A DNA stretch of 64,000 nucleotides from Litoribrevibacter albus (GTDB lineage Bacteria > Pseudomonadota > Gammaproteobacteria > Pseudomonadales > Litoribrevibacteraceae), in contig NZ_BSNM01000014.1 in the NCBI RefSeq assembly GCF_030159995.1, positions 248,001-312,000 on the forward strand. Direction: 5' to 3'. The notes below the pieces were generated by a model. That model saw only the letters and a list, made by a program, of their open reading frames with translations, was not told where the DNA came from and searched no databases. This document shows, piece by piece, positions 19,007 to 27,096 of this stretch (its first letter is position 1; every line of letters begins with the position of its first letter). A program made the position numbers and the translations under genes.

Positions 19007-20212
19007 ATGGATTTCTCCCCATCTTCAAAAGGACAGGAGGTATTGACCAAACTGAAGAGCTTCATGCGTGAAGAGGTTTTTCCGGTTGAAGATCAATATT
19101 TCAAAGATTTGAAAGCTCAAGCGAACCCTTGGGTTGTCCTTCCTATCATCGATGAGCTGAAGGCTAAAGCCAAAGCTCAGGGGCTATGGAATCTCTTTCT
19201 GCCTAAATCGGACTATGGCGCCGGCATAAGCAATGCGGATTATGCGCTTATGGCTGAAGAGATGGGGCGGAGTTTTATGGCGCCGGAGCTGTTTAACTGC
19301 AACGCGCCAGATACCGGCAATATGGAAGTGCTGGTGCATTATGGTTCTGATGAGCAAAAGAAAGAGTGGTTGCTGCCTTTATTGGACGGAAAAATCCGTT
19401 CGGCCTTCTGCATGACAGAACCAGGTGTGGCCTCTTCTGACGCGACCAACATGGAAGCAACAGCGACCATTGAAGGAGACGAAGTGGTTCTGAACGGCAG
19501 AAAATGGTGGAGCACCGGAATCGGTCATCCTGATTGCAAAGTTCTGATCTTCATGGGGCTGACGAATCCTGATGGACCTAAGCATGCCAAGCATTCGATG
19601 GTGCTGGTGCCGAAAGATACGCCGGGGGTGAAAGTTGAACGCATGTTACCAGTGTTCGGTGAGTTAGATGAGCCTTACGGTCACGGTGAGGTGAGTTTCA
19701 CCAATGTTCGTCTTCCTAAGACTGCCATTATTGCCGGACCGGGCAGGGGCTTTGAAATTGCTCAAGGACGTTTAGGGCCTGGACGGGTTCATCACTGCAT
19801 GCGTGCCATTGGCGCAGCTGAACGCGCGTTGGATCTTATGATCAAACGCGCAACCAGTCGAGAAGCCTTTGGAAAGCCGATAGTGAATCTGGGTGGGAAC
19901 AGAGACATTATCGCGAATGCCCGGATTTCAATTGAACAAGCCCGATTATTAACGCTGAAAACGGCATGGTTACTTGATACCAAAGGGGTTATGGGGGCGA
20001 TGAGTGAGGTTTCCCAAATCAAAGTGGTTGTACCAAATATGCTTCAAACCATTGTCGATCAAGCCATTCAGATGCATGGCGGAGCCGGGGTGAGTGAAGA
20101 TTTTCCTCTGACATCGATGTTTGCGTATGCGCGTTGTTTGCGATTGGCTGATGGCCCTGATGAAGTGCATAGAGGGCTTGTAGCAAAACTTGAGCTGTTA
20201 AAACACAAGTAA
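19007..20212 (+). CDS. Acyl-CoA dehydrogenase, ACAD10/11-like
   Basis: FAD enzyme of about 401 residues. Motifs include FCMTEPGVASSDATNM (FAD/substrate binding), NGRKWWSTGIG, GPGRGFEIAQGRLGPGRVHH, and QMHGGAGVSEDFPLT near the end. At the catalytic-base position, where medium-chain enzymes have Glu in YEGT, this protein reads ADGPDEVHR, with D382. That pattern is what I recall of the ACAD10/11 group. It is the first gene of a rightward operon with an APH-type kinase, matching the two halves of fused animal ACAD10/11. GAGG lies 7 nt before the ATG at 19007, and the ATG at 19001 is too close to it. Electrons would go to EtfAB. Confidence 0.9.
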   Translation: MDFSPSSKGQEVLTKLKSFMREEVFPVEDQYFKDLKAQANPWVVLPIIDELKAKAKAQGLWNLFLPKSDYGAGISNADYALMAEEMGRSFMAPELFNCNAPDTGNMEVLVHYGSDEQKKEWLLPLLDGKIRSAFCMTEPGVASSDATNMEATATIEGDEVVLNGRKWWSTGIGHPDCKVLIFMGLTNPDGPKHAKHSMVLVPKDTPGVKVERMLPVFGELDEPYGHGEVSFTNVRLPKTAIIAGPGRGFEIAQGRLGPGRVHHCMRAIGAAERALDLMIKRATSREAFGKPIVNLGGNRDIIANARISIEQARLLTLKTAWLLDTKGVMGAMSEVSQIKVVVPNMLQTIVDQAIQMHGGAGVSEDFPLTSMFAYARCLRLADGPDEVHRGLVAKLELLKHK

Positions 20213-20287
20213 GACGCGCAGTTATGTATCAAGGCTAGCTGATTAGTTAGCTATCAAAACAAGAACATAGACAGGGTTAGGATTGTA

Positions 20288-21103
20288 ATGAAAACGGTAA
20301 TTATAACGGGTGGCGCAAGTGGTTTAGGGTTGGCGCTTGCTCATAAGTATTCTTCAGAAGGGTATTCGGTATGTATTGCTGACATTCAGAAGGAACAGGG
20401 TGACAACGCTGTAGCCGAGTTGCAGCGTAAAGGCGGTGACGCATTCTTTGTGTATCTTGATGTCACAGAGGAAGAGCAATGGCGCCATTTGAAGGACGTT
20501 GTGCTTGAACGTTGGGGTTATGTGGATGTCTTGATTAACAATGCAGGTGTTGCGGCAGCAGGGTTAATAGAAGATCAGTCGATCGACGATTGGAAATGGG
20601 TTCTGGATATCAATGTCTTGGGTGTGGTTCTTGGCTGTAAAGTTTTCACGCCATTGATGAAAGCTCGTGATAATGGCTATTTGATTAATGTTGCCTCGAT
20701 GGCAGGATTAATTCATGCACCGAGCATGTCGTCCTATAACGTTTCCAAAGCCAGCGTCGTTGCGTTGTCCGAAACGCTCAAAGTAGAACTCAGCCAATGG
20801 AATATTGGTGTCTCTGTTGTGTGTCCGGCATTCTTCCAAACGAATCTGACTAAAACGATGCGAACTAATATTTCAGGTGTGACTAAAACGGTGAATCGTT
20901 GGATGGAAAGTTCCTCTGTTACTGCTGATGATGTTGCTAATGCTGTGTTTATTGGTATGAAGCATCAGCGCTTCTTCGTTCTGACACATACAAAAGAAAA
21001 ACTTATGTGGTGGATGAAACGATTAAGCCCGGAATTACTGCACACCATGTTAAGTAATACCGTGGGTAAACAAGTGAAGAAGATGATGGAGCGTACAATC
21101 TGA
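20288..21103 (+). CDS. Short-chain dehydrogenase/reductase
   Basis: Classical SDR of 271 residues. It has the cofactor loop TGGASGLG at residues 7-14, NNAGVAAAG, catalytic S/Y/K (NVASMAGL..SSYNVSKAS), and the PAFFQTNLTKTM segment. An acidic residue after the second strand (IADIQKE) favours NAD(H). The C-terminal 40 residues are basic and Trp/Met-rich (KLMWWMKRLSPELLH), suggesting membrane contact or a lipid-like substrate. It overlaps the APH gene start (TGATG), so the two are coupled. Confidence 0.88.
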   Translation: MKTVIITGGASGLGLALAHKYSSEGYSVCIADIQKEQGDNAVAELQRKGGDAFFVYLDVTEEEQWRHLKDVVLERWGYVDVLINNAGVAAAGLIEDQSIDDWKWVLDINVLGVVLGCKVFTPLMKARDNGYLINVASMAGLIHAPSMSSYNVSKASVVALSETLKVELSQWNIGVSVVCPAFFQTNLTKTMRTNISGVTKTVNRWMESSSVTADDVANAVFIGMKHQRFFVLTHTKEKLMWWMKRLSPELLHTMLSNTVGKQVKKMMERTI

Positions 21104-22185
21104 TGACTGATCAAGCCATAGATACACTTGTCGATCAGGCGACGGATATCCGAGAGGGTGAGTCGCTGGATCTCAATTCGCTTGTGCCTTATTTGGAAGC
21201 TCAAATACCTGGTGTTGAAGGTATTCCGAGAGTGAGACAGTTTCCCGGGGGCGCATCTAATTTAACCTATTTGCTTCAATATCCGGATAAAGATCTGATT
21301 TTGCGTCGGCCACCGTTCGGAACGATTGCAAAGTCTGCTCATGACATGTTGCGTGAGGCCAAGATAATTCAAGCGTTGAAACCTGTTTACCCTTATGTGC
21401 CAGAGATTATGGCAATCTGCGAAGATCATTCTGTGCTTGGGTGCGATTTTTATGTAATGGAGCGCCTGGTCGGAATCATTCCTCGTCAGGACTTACCGAA
21501 AGGCTTAAATCTATCGGAGTCAGACACTCGTAAACTTTGCCTGAATGTTATCGATAAGTTGATTGACTTACATTCCATTGATCCTTACACAGCCGGGTTG
21601 TCTGAGTTAGGAAAAGGGGAAGGGTATGTGGAACGTCAGATCTCGGGTTGGTCCGATCGTTATCGTAAGGCCATCACGGATAACGCGTCTGGCTTTGAGA
21701 CAGTAATGGCCTGGTTGGAAGAAAAGCAACCGAAAGACATTGCAAACCGATTAATTCATAACGATTTCAGATTCGATAACGTTGTTCTGAATGTAGACAA
21801 TCCGTTTGAGGTTATCGGCGTGTTGGATTGGGAAATGGCAACCTTGGGCGATCCTCTCATGGATCTTGGAAACAGTTTGGCGTATTGGGTTCAAGCGGAT
21901 GACGACCCTCAAATGCAGTTCATGCGACGCCAACCAACACACCTGAAAGGAATGCTGTCTCGCCAAGAAGTGATCGAATATTACATGGACAAAACCGGCT
22001 TTAATGTCCCGTGTTTCGACTTCTATGAAATCTATGGTTTGTTCCGCTTGGCGGTCATTATTCAACAGATCTACTACCGCTATCATCATGGTCAGACCAA
22101 AGATAAGCGATTCCAAAACTTTATTCATGCCGCAAACTATTTGGAGCAGCGCTGCATGAAACTGATAGAAAAGAGCGTTCTCTAG
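21103..22185 (+). CDS. APH-type phosphotransferase, ACAD10/11 kinase-like
   Basis: Aminoglycoside-phosphotransferase-fold kinase of 360 residues. The nucleotide loop is FPGGASNLTYLL, with a putative lysine/arginine strand at LILRRPPFG. The catalytic Brenner motif is HNDFRFDN (D221, N226) and the metal-binding motif is LDWEMATLGDPLMDLG (D242). This subfamily is not an antibiotic kinase. It is the kinase half of ACAD10/11 and the relative of LvaA from Pseudomonas levulinate catabolism, which phosphorylates 4-hydroxyacyl-CoA. Its place next to a matching acyl-CoA dehydrogenase supports this. The exact substrate is inference. Confidence 0.88.
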   Translation: MTDQAIDTLVDQATDIREGESLDLNSLVPYLEAQIPGVEGIPRVRQFPGGASNLTYLLQYPDKDLILRRPPFGTIAKSAHDMLREAKIIQALKPVYPYVPEIMAICEDHSVLGCDFYVMERLVGIIPRQDLPKGLNLSESDTRKLCLNVIDKLIDLHSIDPYTAGLSELGKGEGYVERQISGWSDRYRKAITDNASGFETVMAWLEEKQPKDIANRLIHNDFRFDNVVLNVDNPFEVIGVLDWEMATLGDPLMDLGNSLAYWVQADDDPQMQFMRRQPTHLKGMLSRQEVIEYYMDKTGFNVPCFDFYEIYGLFRLAVIIQQIYYRYHHGQTKDKRFQNFIHAANYLEQRCMKLIEKSVL

Positions 22186-22257
22186 TGCTTAGGGCTATGA
22201 GTCTAGTGCCTGGAGTTGTAAACCTAGTGGTTACTGAGAAGCGTTTTGGGAGGAAAT

Positions 22258-22959
22258 ATGGCTGAAATTTTCTTGGTACGACATGGTCAGGCGTCATTTG
22301 GTGCTGACGACTATGATCAGCTCTCTGACTTGGGTGTCCGTCAATGTCGTATGTTGGGGGCCAATATGCGCGATTCATTGAAGGCACCCGTATTTGTATC
22401 AGGCTCTCTGAATCGCCATCACCAGTCTATGGCCGCGTTTTACGAAGGATACGGTGAGGAGGTTATTCCTCGTGTGGAGATCGATCATCTGAATGAGTTT
22501 GACCACGAGGATGTCTTTCATGTGGCTTTTCCTGAGTACCGAGACAAAAACACCTTAGTGAAAGCGTTGGCTCAACACGATCAACCGAAAAAAGCATTTC
22601 ACTTCTTATTTGAAGAGGCGGTGAAGCGTTGGTCTTCATGCGATTATGATGACGATTACAAAGAATCGTGGCCAACATTTCAGCAGCGAGTCAAACAAGG
22701 CTTGGTTGAGGTCAGGGCGATCACTTCATCTGCGGAATACAAGAAACGACCCGTAGTGGCGTTTACCTCTGGTGGGCCAATTTCTGTGATCGTCCAGGAA
22801 GTGATGCGCCTGGATGACTCAGCAACGTTTTCTTTGAATGAAAATCTTGCTAACTCAGGTGTGAGTCGAATTCTGGCAACTGACAATAAAATAAGTATTT
22901 CATATATCAATAATTACAGTCACTTAGAGAAAGAACCTAATTTAATTTCTTACAGGTAG
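22258..22959 (+). CDS. Histidine phosphatase family protein
   Basis: Phosphoglycerate-mutase-like phosphatase. The catalytic LVRHGQASFG is at residues 5-14, and a second His is expected near LNEFDHEDVF. The C-terminal VAFTSGGPISVIVQEV takes the place of the usual GH motif with SGG. Start ATG 22258 has the strong Shine-Dalgarno GGGAGGA with 4 nt spacing; an upstream TTG in frame is not needed. It lies in the ACAD/APH operon, where it could act on a phosphorylated intermediate (inference). Confidence 0.85.
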   Translation: MAEIFLVRHGQASFGADDYDQLSDLGVRQCRMLGANMRDSLKAPVFVSGSLNRHHQSMAAFYEGYGEEVIPRVEIDHLNEFDHEDVFHVAFPEYRDKNTLVKALAQHDQPKKAFHFLFEEAVKRWSSCDYDDDYKESWPTFQQRVKQGLVEVRAITSSAEYKKRPVVAFTSGGPISVIVQEVMRLDDSATFSLNENLANSGVSRILATDNKISISYINNYSHLEKEPNLISYR

Positions 22960-22982
22960 AATGCCTGTAAAAAGGAGTTTTT

Positions 22983-23747
22983 ATGTTAGATATGTTTAAT
23001 TTGTCCGGGCAGGTTGCCCTTGTTACAGGCGCGAGTCGTGGGATTGGTGAGAGCATTGCAAAAACCTTAGCGGAAGCCGGTGCACATGTGATTGTGTCCA
23101 GTCGTAAAGCCGAAAGCTGTCAGGCCGTTGTGGAACAGATTACAGAAGCCGGAGGCAGTGCTGAAGCGATTGCCTGTCACATTGGGGAGATGGAACAGAT
23201 TCAGGCTACCTTTGCTCAAATAAAAGAGAAGCACGGCAAACTTGATATTCTGGTAAACAATGCCGCAACCAACCCTTTCTTTGGGCATATTCTGGATACT
23301 GATTTATCTGTATTTCAGAAGACAGTGGATGTGAATATTCGTGGCTATTTCTTCATGTCGGTCGAAGCCGGAAAACTCATGAAAGAGCAGGGGAAAGGCG
23401 CCATAGTGAACGTGGCGTCTGTTAACGGCGTTATCCCGGGCCATATGCAAGGGATTTATTCCATCACCAAAGCGTCTGTCATCTCAATGACTAAATCCTT
23501 TGCCAAAGAATGTGCGCCGCTGGGTATTCGTGTTAATGCCTTATTGCCAGGTTTAACAGACACAAAATTTGCCTCTGCTATTACAGCTAATCCAGCGATT
23601 ATGAAAATGGCGCTGGAGCATGTGCCTATGAAGCGATCGGCCGATCCTGATGAAATGGCAGGTGCGGTCTTGTTCTTAGCTTCCGATGCTGGCAGCTATA
23701 CAACGGGTACTTGCTTAAACGTTGATGGTGGGTATTTAACTGTATAA
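22983..23747 (+). CDS. Short-chain dehydrogenase/reductase, FabG-like
   Basis: 254-residue SDR with TGASRGIG, NNAATNPFFG, catalytic NVASVNG and YSITKAS, and the C-terminal SDAGSYTTGTCLNVDGG typical of FabG-like enzymes. The SSRK after strand 2 favours NADP(H). The second SDR of the cluster is clearly different from the first. It follows the phosphatase by 23 nt with a good AAGGAG site. It closes the first transcription unit, since a strong hairpin follows at 23789. It is likely a beta-hydroxyacyl-CoA or ketoreductase step. Confidence 0.88.
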   Translation: MLDMFNLSGQVALVTGASRGIGESIAKTLAEAGAHVIVSSRKAESCQAVVEQITEAGGSAEAIACHIGEMEQIQATFAQIKEKHGKLDILVNNAATNPFFGHILDTDLSVFQKTVDVNIRGYFFMSVEAGKLMKEQGKGAIVNVASVNGVIPGHMQGIYSITKASVISMTKSFAKECAPLGIRVNALLPGLTDTKFASAITANPAIMKMALEHVPMKRSADPDEMAGAVLFLASDAGSYTTGTCLNVDGGYLTV

Positions 23748-23788
23748 GATAAGTCTAACAGTATAAGTTTCATTGACGTCGAATTTCG

Positions 23789-23819
23789 AAAGCCTGTGTT
23801 TGTTGTGAACACGGGCTTT
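23789..23819 (+). terminator. Hairpin closing the ACAD/APH operon
   Basis: AAAGCCTGTGTT and AACACGGGCTTT pair over 12 positions with one G-T wobble, around a 7-nt loop. Only three T follow directly. It lies 42 nt past the SDR stop and separates the first six genes from the next two. Confidence 0.6.
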
Positions 23820-23914
23820 GTTGGTAAATAAGTGGACCTGATTTTGGGGTGCTCATTTGGTTATGAGTTTTTAGGTCTTAATGCGTTGATAATAAAAATA
23901 ACAGAGGCAACGGA

Positions 23915-24973
23915 ATGTCTGTTCTCATCTATGGTGCGTACGGCTATAGCGGTCAGTTAATCAGCCAGGAAGCTAAACAACAGGGTTTGGATGTTGTTTT
24001 GGCCGGTCGTGATGAAGCTGCGCTGTCTGAAACTGCACATAAATTAAAGCTTCCACATCTCACTTTCTCACTCAAAGACAAACAAGCTCTTCATTTAGCT
24101 TTATCAAAGGTGTCATTGGTTATTCATTGTGCCGGGCCGTTCTCATCTACGGCAAAGCCGATGATCGAGGCCTGCATAGCCACAAAAACTCACTATCTTG
24201 ATATCACTGGAGAAGTAGAGGTATTTGAATATGCTCACAGCTCTGACGTGGATCAACGTGCAACCGAGGCCGGTATTATTGTTTGTCCTGGGGTAGGCTT
24301 CGATGTCATTCCTACAGATTGTGTTGCAAGTGCGCTGAAAGCCGCTCTTCCTGATGCTTCGCATTTGACGTTGGCGTTTCAGGGAGGCTCAGCCATTAGC
24401 CCTGGTACAGCAAAGACGATGGTGGAGTCTTTGGGCAAAGGCGTCATGATTCGCCGGAACGGGAGAATCAAAGAGGCTACGTTAAAAGAGAAATCGATCA
24501 ACTTTGGGAGTGGTGATAAAACCTGTATGGGAATTAGCTGGGGTGATGTCAGTACCGCTTATCACTCCACAGGCATTCCGAACGTTGAAGTCTATGTGCC
24601 TGCCTCTTCAAAAGTGATTCAAAAAATGAAGTTGCTTCGATTTGGCCGCTGGATTTTTAAACCGAAATTCATTCAACGTCTCATTCAGTCCCAAATCGAG
24701 AGTAAAGTCACTGGCCCTGATGCAAATGTCAGAAGTGCAAATCCGGCTACTATATATGGGGAAGCACGAAATGAATGGGGCAAAACAGTACAGGCGCGCT
24801 TAAAGACCTTAAATGGTTACGAGGTGACCAAGTACGGAGCCGTTCATCTGGCTAAACATATTCTAACCTCCGACCCTGTAAAACGGGGAAGCACCACTCC
24901 GAGCTTGTTATTAGGAGCCTCATTGATTTCTGAGCTTCCTGGAAGTAGTCCAATTACTTTGTTTGAACATTAA
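23915..24973 (+). CDS. Saccharopine dehydrogenase-like oxidoreductase
   Basis: NAD(P)-binding protein of 352 residues. The N-terminal Rossmann loop GAYGYSGQL is followed by VVLAGRDEAAL and VIHCAGPFSSTAKPMIEACI. YLDITGEVEVFE, GVGFDVIPTDCVA and LALAFQGG-like strands are typical of the Lys9/trans-acting enoyl reductase family. That family includes mycobacterial lipid reductases, so an acyl or lipid substrate is more likely than an amino acid. It lies 17 nt before the SMP-30-like gene and forms a two-gene unit with it. Confidence 0.82.
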   Translation: MSVLIYGAYGYSGQLISQEAKQQGLDVVLAGRDEAALSETAHKLKLPHLTFSLKDKQALHLALSKVSLVIHCAGPFSSTAKPMIEACIATKTHYLDITGEVEVFEYAHSSDVDQRATEAGIIVCPGVGFDVIPTDCVASALKAALPDASHLTLAFQGGSAISPGTAKTMVESLGKGVMIRRNGRIKEATLKEKSINFGSGDKTCMGISWGDVSTAYHSTGIPNVEVYVPASSKVIQKMKLLRFGRWIFKPKFIQRLIQSQIESKVTGPDANVRSANPATIYGEARNEWGKTVQARLKTLNGYEVTKYGAVHLAKHILTSDPVKRGSTTPSLLLGASLISELPGSSPITLFEH

Positions 24974-24990
24974 AAGAGAGAGTATTGCCC

Positions 24991-26070
24991 ATGCGTTTTG
25001 GTTTAACTTTGTTAGCGTTCATTGGTTTAGGTGCGGTGTATCTTTCATTCTGGCCGATTCCAATCGATGCCAAGGCTTGGCAAGTCCCCCAAGACATGGG
25101 GTATGTCGGGGACTTTGAAAAGAATAATCGTCTCTCTTCTTTGGAGATTATCTCGTTAAACGGCGAAGAAGGTCCGGAAGACTTTGCTGTGAACGCCCAG
25201 GGGCAAGTCTTCTTTTCATTACTTGGCGGAAAAATTATGCGAATCGGGGAGGATGGTTCTTTCTCTGAATTTGTGAATACAGGTGGGCGTCCTCTAGGTT
25301 TGGAATTCGCACCTTCGGGCGAGCTGATTGTTGCGGATGCTTTCAAAGGGCTTCTGTCTGTTTCGCCAAGTGGTGACATATCACTGCTGACCGATTCGGT
25401 TTTGGGGAGCAAAATCCGATACGCGGACGATGTGGATGTTACCAGTACAGGTGAAATCTATTTCAGCGATGCATCCACCAAGTTCCCGGCAGAAAGCTAT
25501 GGAACCTATCAAGCCAGCCTTTTGGATATTATGGAACACGGTGGTAATGGACGGGTGATTCATTACTCACCAATCACCAAAGAAAGCCGAATTATTGTGT
25601 CTGGTCTTCAGTTTGCGAATGGCATTTCGGTGACCCATGATGAAAGTGCGATTTTGATCAATGAAACCGGCACTTACAGTGTACTCAAGCACTGGATTAA
25701 AGGTGAGAAAGCCGGTCAGACGGAAACGCTTATCTCTAACCTCCCTGGATTCCCTGACAACATTAATAAGGGAAGTAACCAAAATTACTGGTTAGGCTTG
25801 GTTAGCCCCCGAAGTAAGGCTCTGGATTTGTTGGCGCCATTCCCGTTCCTGAGAGAAGCTGTTCAGCGTCTTCCTAAGGTACTGCGACCTAAGGCTCAGC
25901 ATTATGGGCACGTTGTTTCGATAAATGATCGGGGTGAGATCTTGTTGAGTCTTCAAGATCCAGAGGATACCTATAGTTATACGACGGGTGCGGCAGAAAG
26001 TGGCCCGTGGCTTTATTTAAGCAGCTTACATGAGCGTCGTATTGCCAGGGTAAAATATCCGTTGAAATAA
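24991..26070 (+). CDS. Membrane-anchored SMP-30/strictosidine-synthase-like protein
   Basis: Beta-propeller of the SMP-30/gluconolactonase/strictosidine synthase-like group, 359 residues. The first 20 residues are one hydrophobic anchor (LTLLAFIGLGAVYLSFWPI), placing the propeller in the periplasm. Family blocks include GEEGPEDFAVN, RPLGLEFAPSGELIVADAFKGL, DDVDVTSTGEIYFSDAS and FANGISVTHDESAILINET. ATG 24991 is preferred over the TTG two codons before because AAGAGAGAG then has proper spacing. It is probably a hydrolase of lactones or esters, and lactone opening would suit a hydroxy-acid pathway (inference). Confidence 0.82.
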   Translation: MRFGLTLLAFIGLGAVYLSFWPIPIDAKAWQVPQDMGYVGDFEKNNRLSSLEIISLNGEEGPEDFAVNAQGQVFFSLLGGKIMRIGEDGSFSEFVNTGGRPLGLEFAPSGELIVADAFKGLLSVSPSGDISLLTDSVLGSKIRYADDVDVTSTGEIYFSDASTKFPAESYGTYQASLLDIMEHGGNGRVIHYSPITKESRIIVSGLQFANGISVTHDESAILINETGTYSVLKHWIKGEKAGQTETLISNLPGFPDNINKGSNQNYWLGLVSPRSKALDLLAPFPFLREAVQRLPKVLRPKAQHYGHVVSINDRGEILLSLQDPEDTYSYTTGAAESGPWLYLSSLHERRIARVKYPLK

Positions 26071-26146
26071 ACAGTCGTATATAAGTGGTTGAAAATTAAT
26101 CTATTGTTTAAATTGTGGGATAGGTAACAGAAGGGAATCTCATATC

Positions 26147-26175
26147 TTGGTACTATATTTGAATAATAATTATAC
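26147..26175 (+). promoter_or_regulatory. Predicted sigma-70 promoter in intergenic region
   Basis: TTGGTA, a 17-nt AT-rich spacer and TTATAC. It points rightward into a region with no large gene and starts 26 nt before a 31-codon ORF. No terminator is seen between it and the hairpin at 26596. Confidence 0.45.
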
Positions 26176-26200
26176 AGTACTAACAAAAAGAGATTGAATC

Positions 26201-26296
26201 ATGACTTCACAGGATCAATGTTCCAGTAAGGTTTTCCAAACTGGTCTTTGGTGTACCATCGCAATTTCAGTGGTAAGTATTTTACTTACTCTATAA
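26201..26296 (+). CDS. Candidate 31-residue small membrane protein
   Basis: ATG at 26201, stop TAA at 26294-26296. The first half is polar (MTSQDQCSSKVFQ) and the second half is a continuous hydrophobic segment (LWCTIAISVVSILLTL), the shape of a small inner-membrane protein. AAAGAG lies upstream with about 9 nt spacing, and a good promoter precedes it. No homologue comes to mind. Length alone cannot exclude chance, so this is a candidate. Confidence 0.35.
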   Translation: MTSQDQCSSKVFQTGLWCTIAISVVSILLTL

Positions 26297-26390
26297 GAGA
26301 GGTGGATCACCGTTTATCTAACTCTTGTAACAAGATGTTGCAAGGTTGCCAATTTAGACTTTACTTATAGTTAGTTCATAGGCGTTCTGT

Positions 26391-26426
26391 AGTACAAATA
26401 GTACAAATAGTACAAATAGTACAAAC
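26391..26426. repeat. Tandem 9-bp repeat, four copies
   Basis: AGTACAAAT occurs three times in direct succession, followed by one copy with a changed last base (AGTACAAAC). It lies in the non-coding 26.3-26.6 kb stretch between the small ORF and the hairpins. There are no spacers, so it is not a CRISPR array. Confidence 0.9.
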
Positions 26427-26527
26427 AGTTCGCTGGTGAAACATATGCTGTGGTAGGTTCTTAAAAGTGGCAGTTTACAGCAGCTAGGTACATAAAATAT
26501 GTGAGAGGGTAGTTATCATCTCTTAGA

Positions 26528-26628
26528 CTGCGATAAGTGCTTTGGTGGTTATCTGATTATCGCAGGAATTACATAATAAGTACTGGCTGTTTAGAGAAGA
26601 GGGGTGGCGAAAGCTGCCCCTTTTCTTT
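26528..26628 (+). ncRNA. Candidate structured RNA: hairpin plus terminator
   Basis: A perfect 9-bp stem CTGCGATAA/TTATCGCAG with a 20-nt loop (26528-26565) is followed by the terminator hairpin GAGGGGTGGC-GAAA-GCTGCCCC and a T-rich tail (about 26596-26628). With the upstream promoter this could be the 3' part of a transcript of about 450 nt, or a small RNA with its own promoter. The terminator may also serve the leftward gene ending at 26635. Confidence 0.35.
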
Positions 26629-26634
26629 TTGTGT

Positions 26635-27096
26635 CTAGATTATTCCCATATCGAGACTTGTGGTCATGGCTTCTGCCAGTTCTTTACAGTCTTCGATAAA
26701 GCTCTCCTGCCAGTCGCCCCGACAAATTAAAGGCTCTTGAACCCAGCGCCATCGTAAACCTGTAAGGATGGTCTCTAATGCCCGCTTTGTACCAGTTCCA
26801 TCATGTCCAGCTCTGATAACTGCGGCGACGGGAGTACCTTGTTTTTCTTCCAGGCAAGGGTAGTAGTTTCGATCAAAGAAGTCCTTCATTCCGCCGCTCA
26901 TATAGCCAAGGTTCTCTGTTGTGAACAGGAGAATAGCGTCAGCCTTTTGCACAGAATCAGGTTGGCACTCTAATGCAGGGATTGCGTGTACTTCAACATC
27001 TTCACTGATGGCTTTGGACGATGATGTCATTGCATCAACCATCTTTTGGGTATTCGGCGAGGGGGCGTGATAAACCAAGAGTAGGACTTTACTCAT
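26635..27096 (-). CDS. Flavodoxin-like FMN protein
   Basis: 153-residue flavodoxin fold. [19 protein letters not shown] forms the first strand and phosphate loop (usual T/SxTGxT replaced by PSPNTQ). [19 protein letters not shown] is the second FMN loop, as in NADPH-dependent FMN reductases and WrbA-like proteins. It lacks the short-chain flavodoxin acidic tail. Its start overlaps the stop of the gene upstream by 8 nt, so they form an operon. The electron partner is not known. Confidence 0.75.
   Translation of the reverse strand: MSKVLLLVYHAPSPNTQKMVDAMTSSSKAISEDVEVHAIPALECQPDSVQKADAILLFTTENLGYMSGGMKDFFDRNYYPCLEEKQGTPVAAVIRAGHDGTGTKRALETILTGLRWRWVQEPLICRGDWQESFIEDCKELAEAMTTSLDMGII

Noticed and set aside
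21103-22185. APH-fold kinase as an antibiotic resistance gene
   Set aside because: It is embedded in an acyl-CoA operon and has the ACAD10/11 kinase pattern, so aminoglycosides are not the expected substrate.
26391-26426. Repeat array as a CRISPR
   Set aside because: The units are 9 bp in direct contact with no spacers and no cas genes are nearby.
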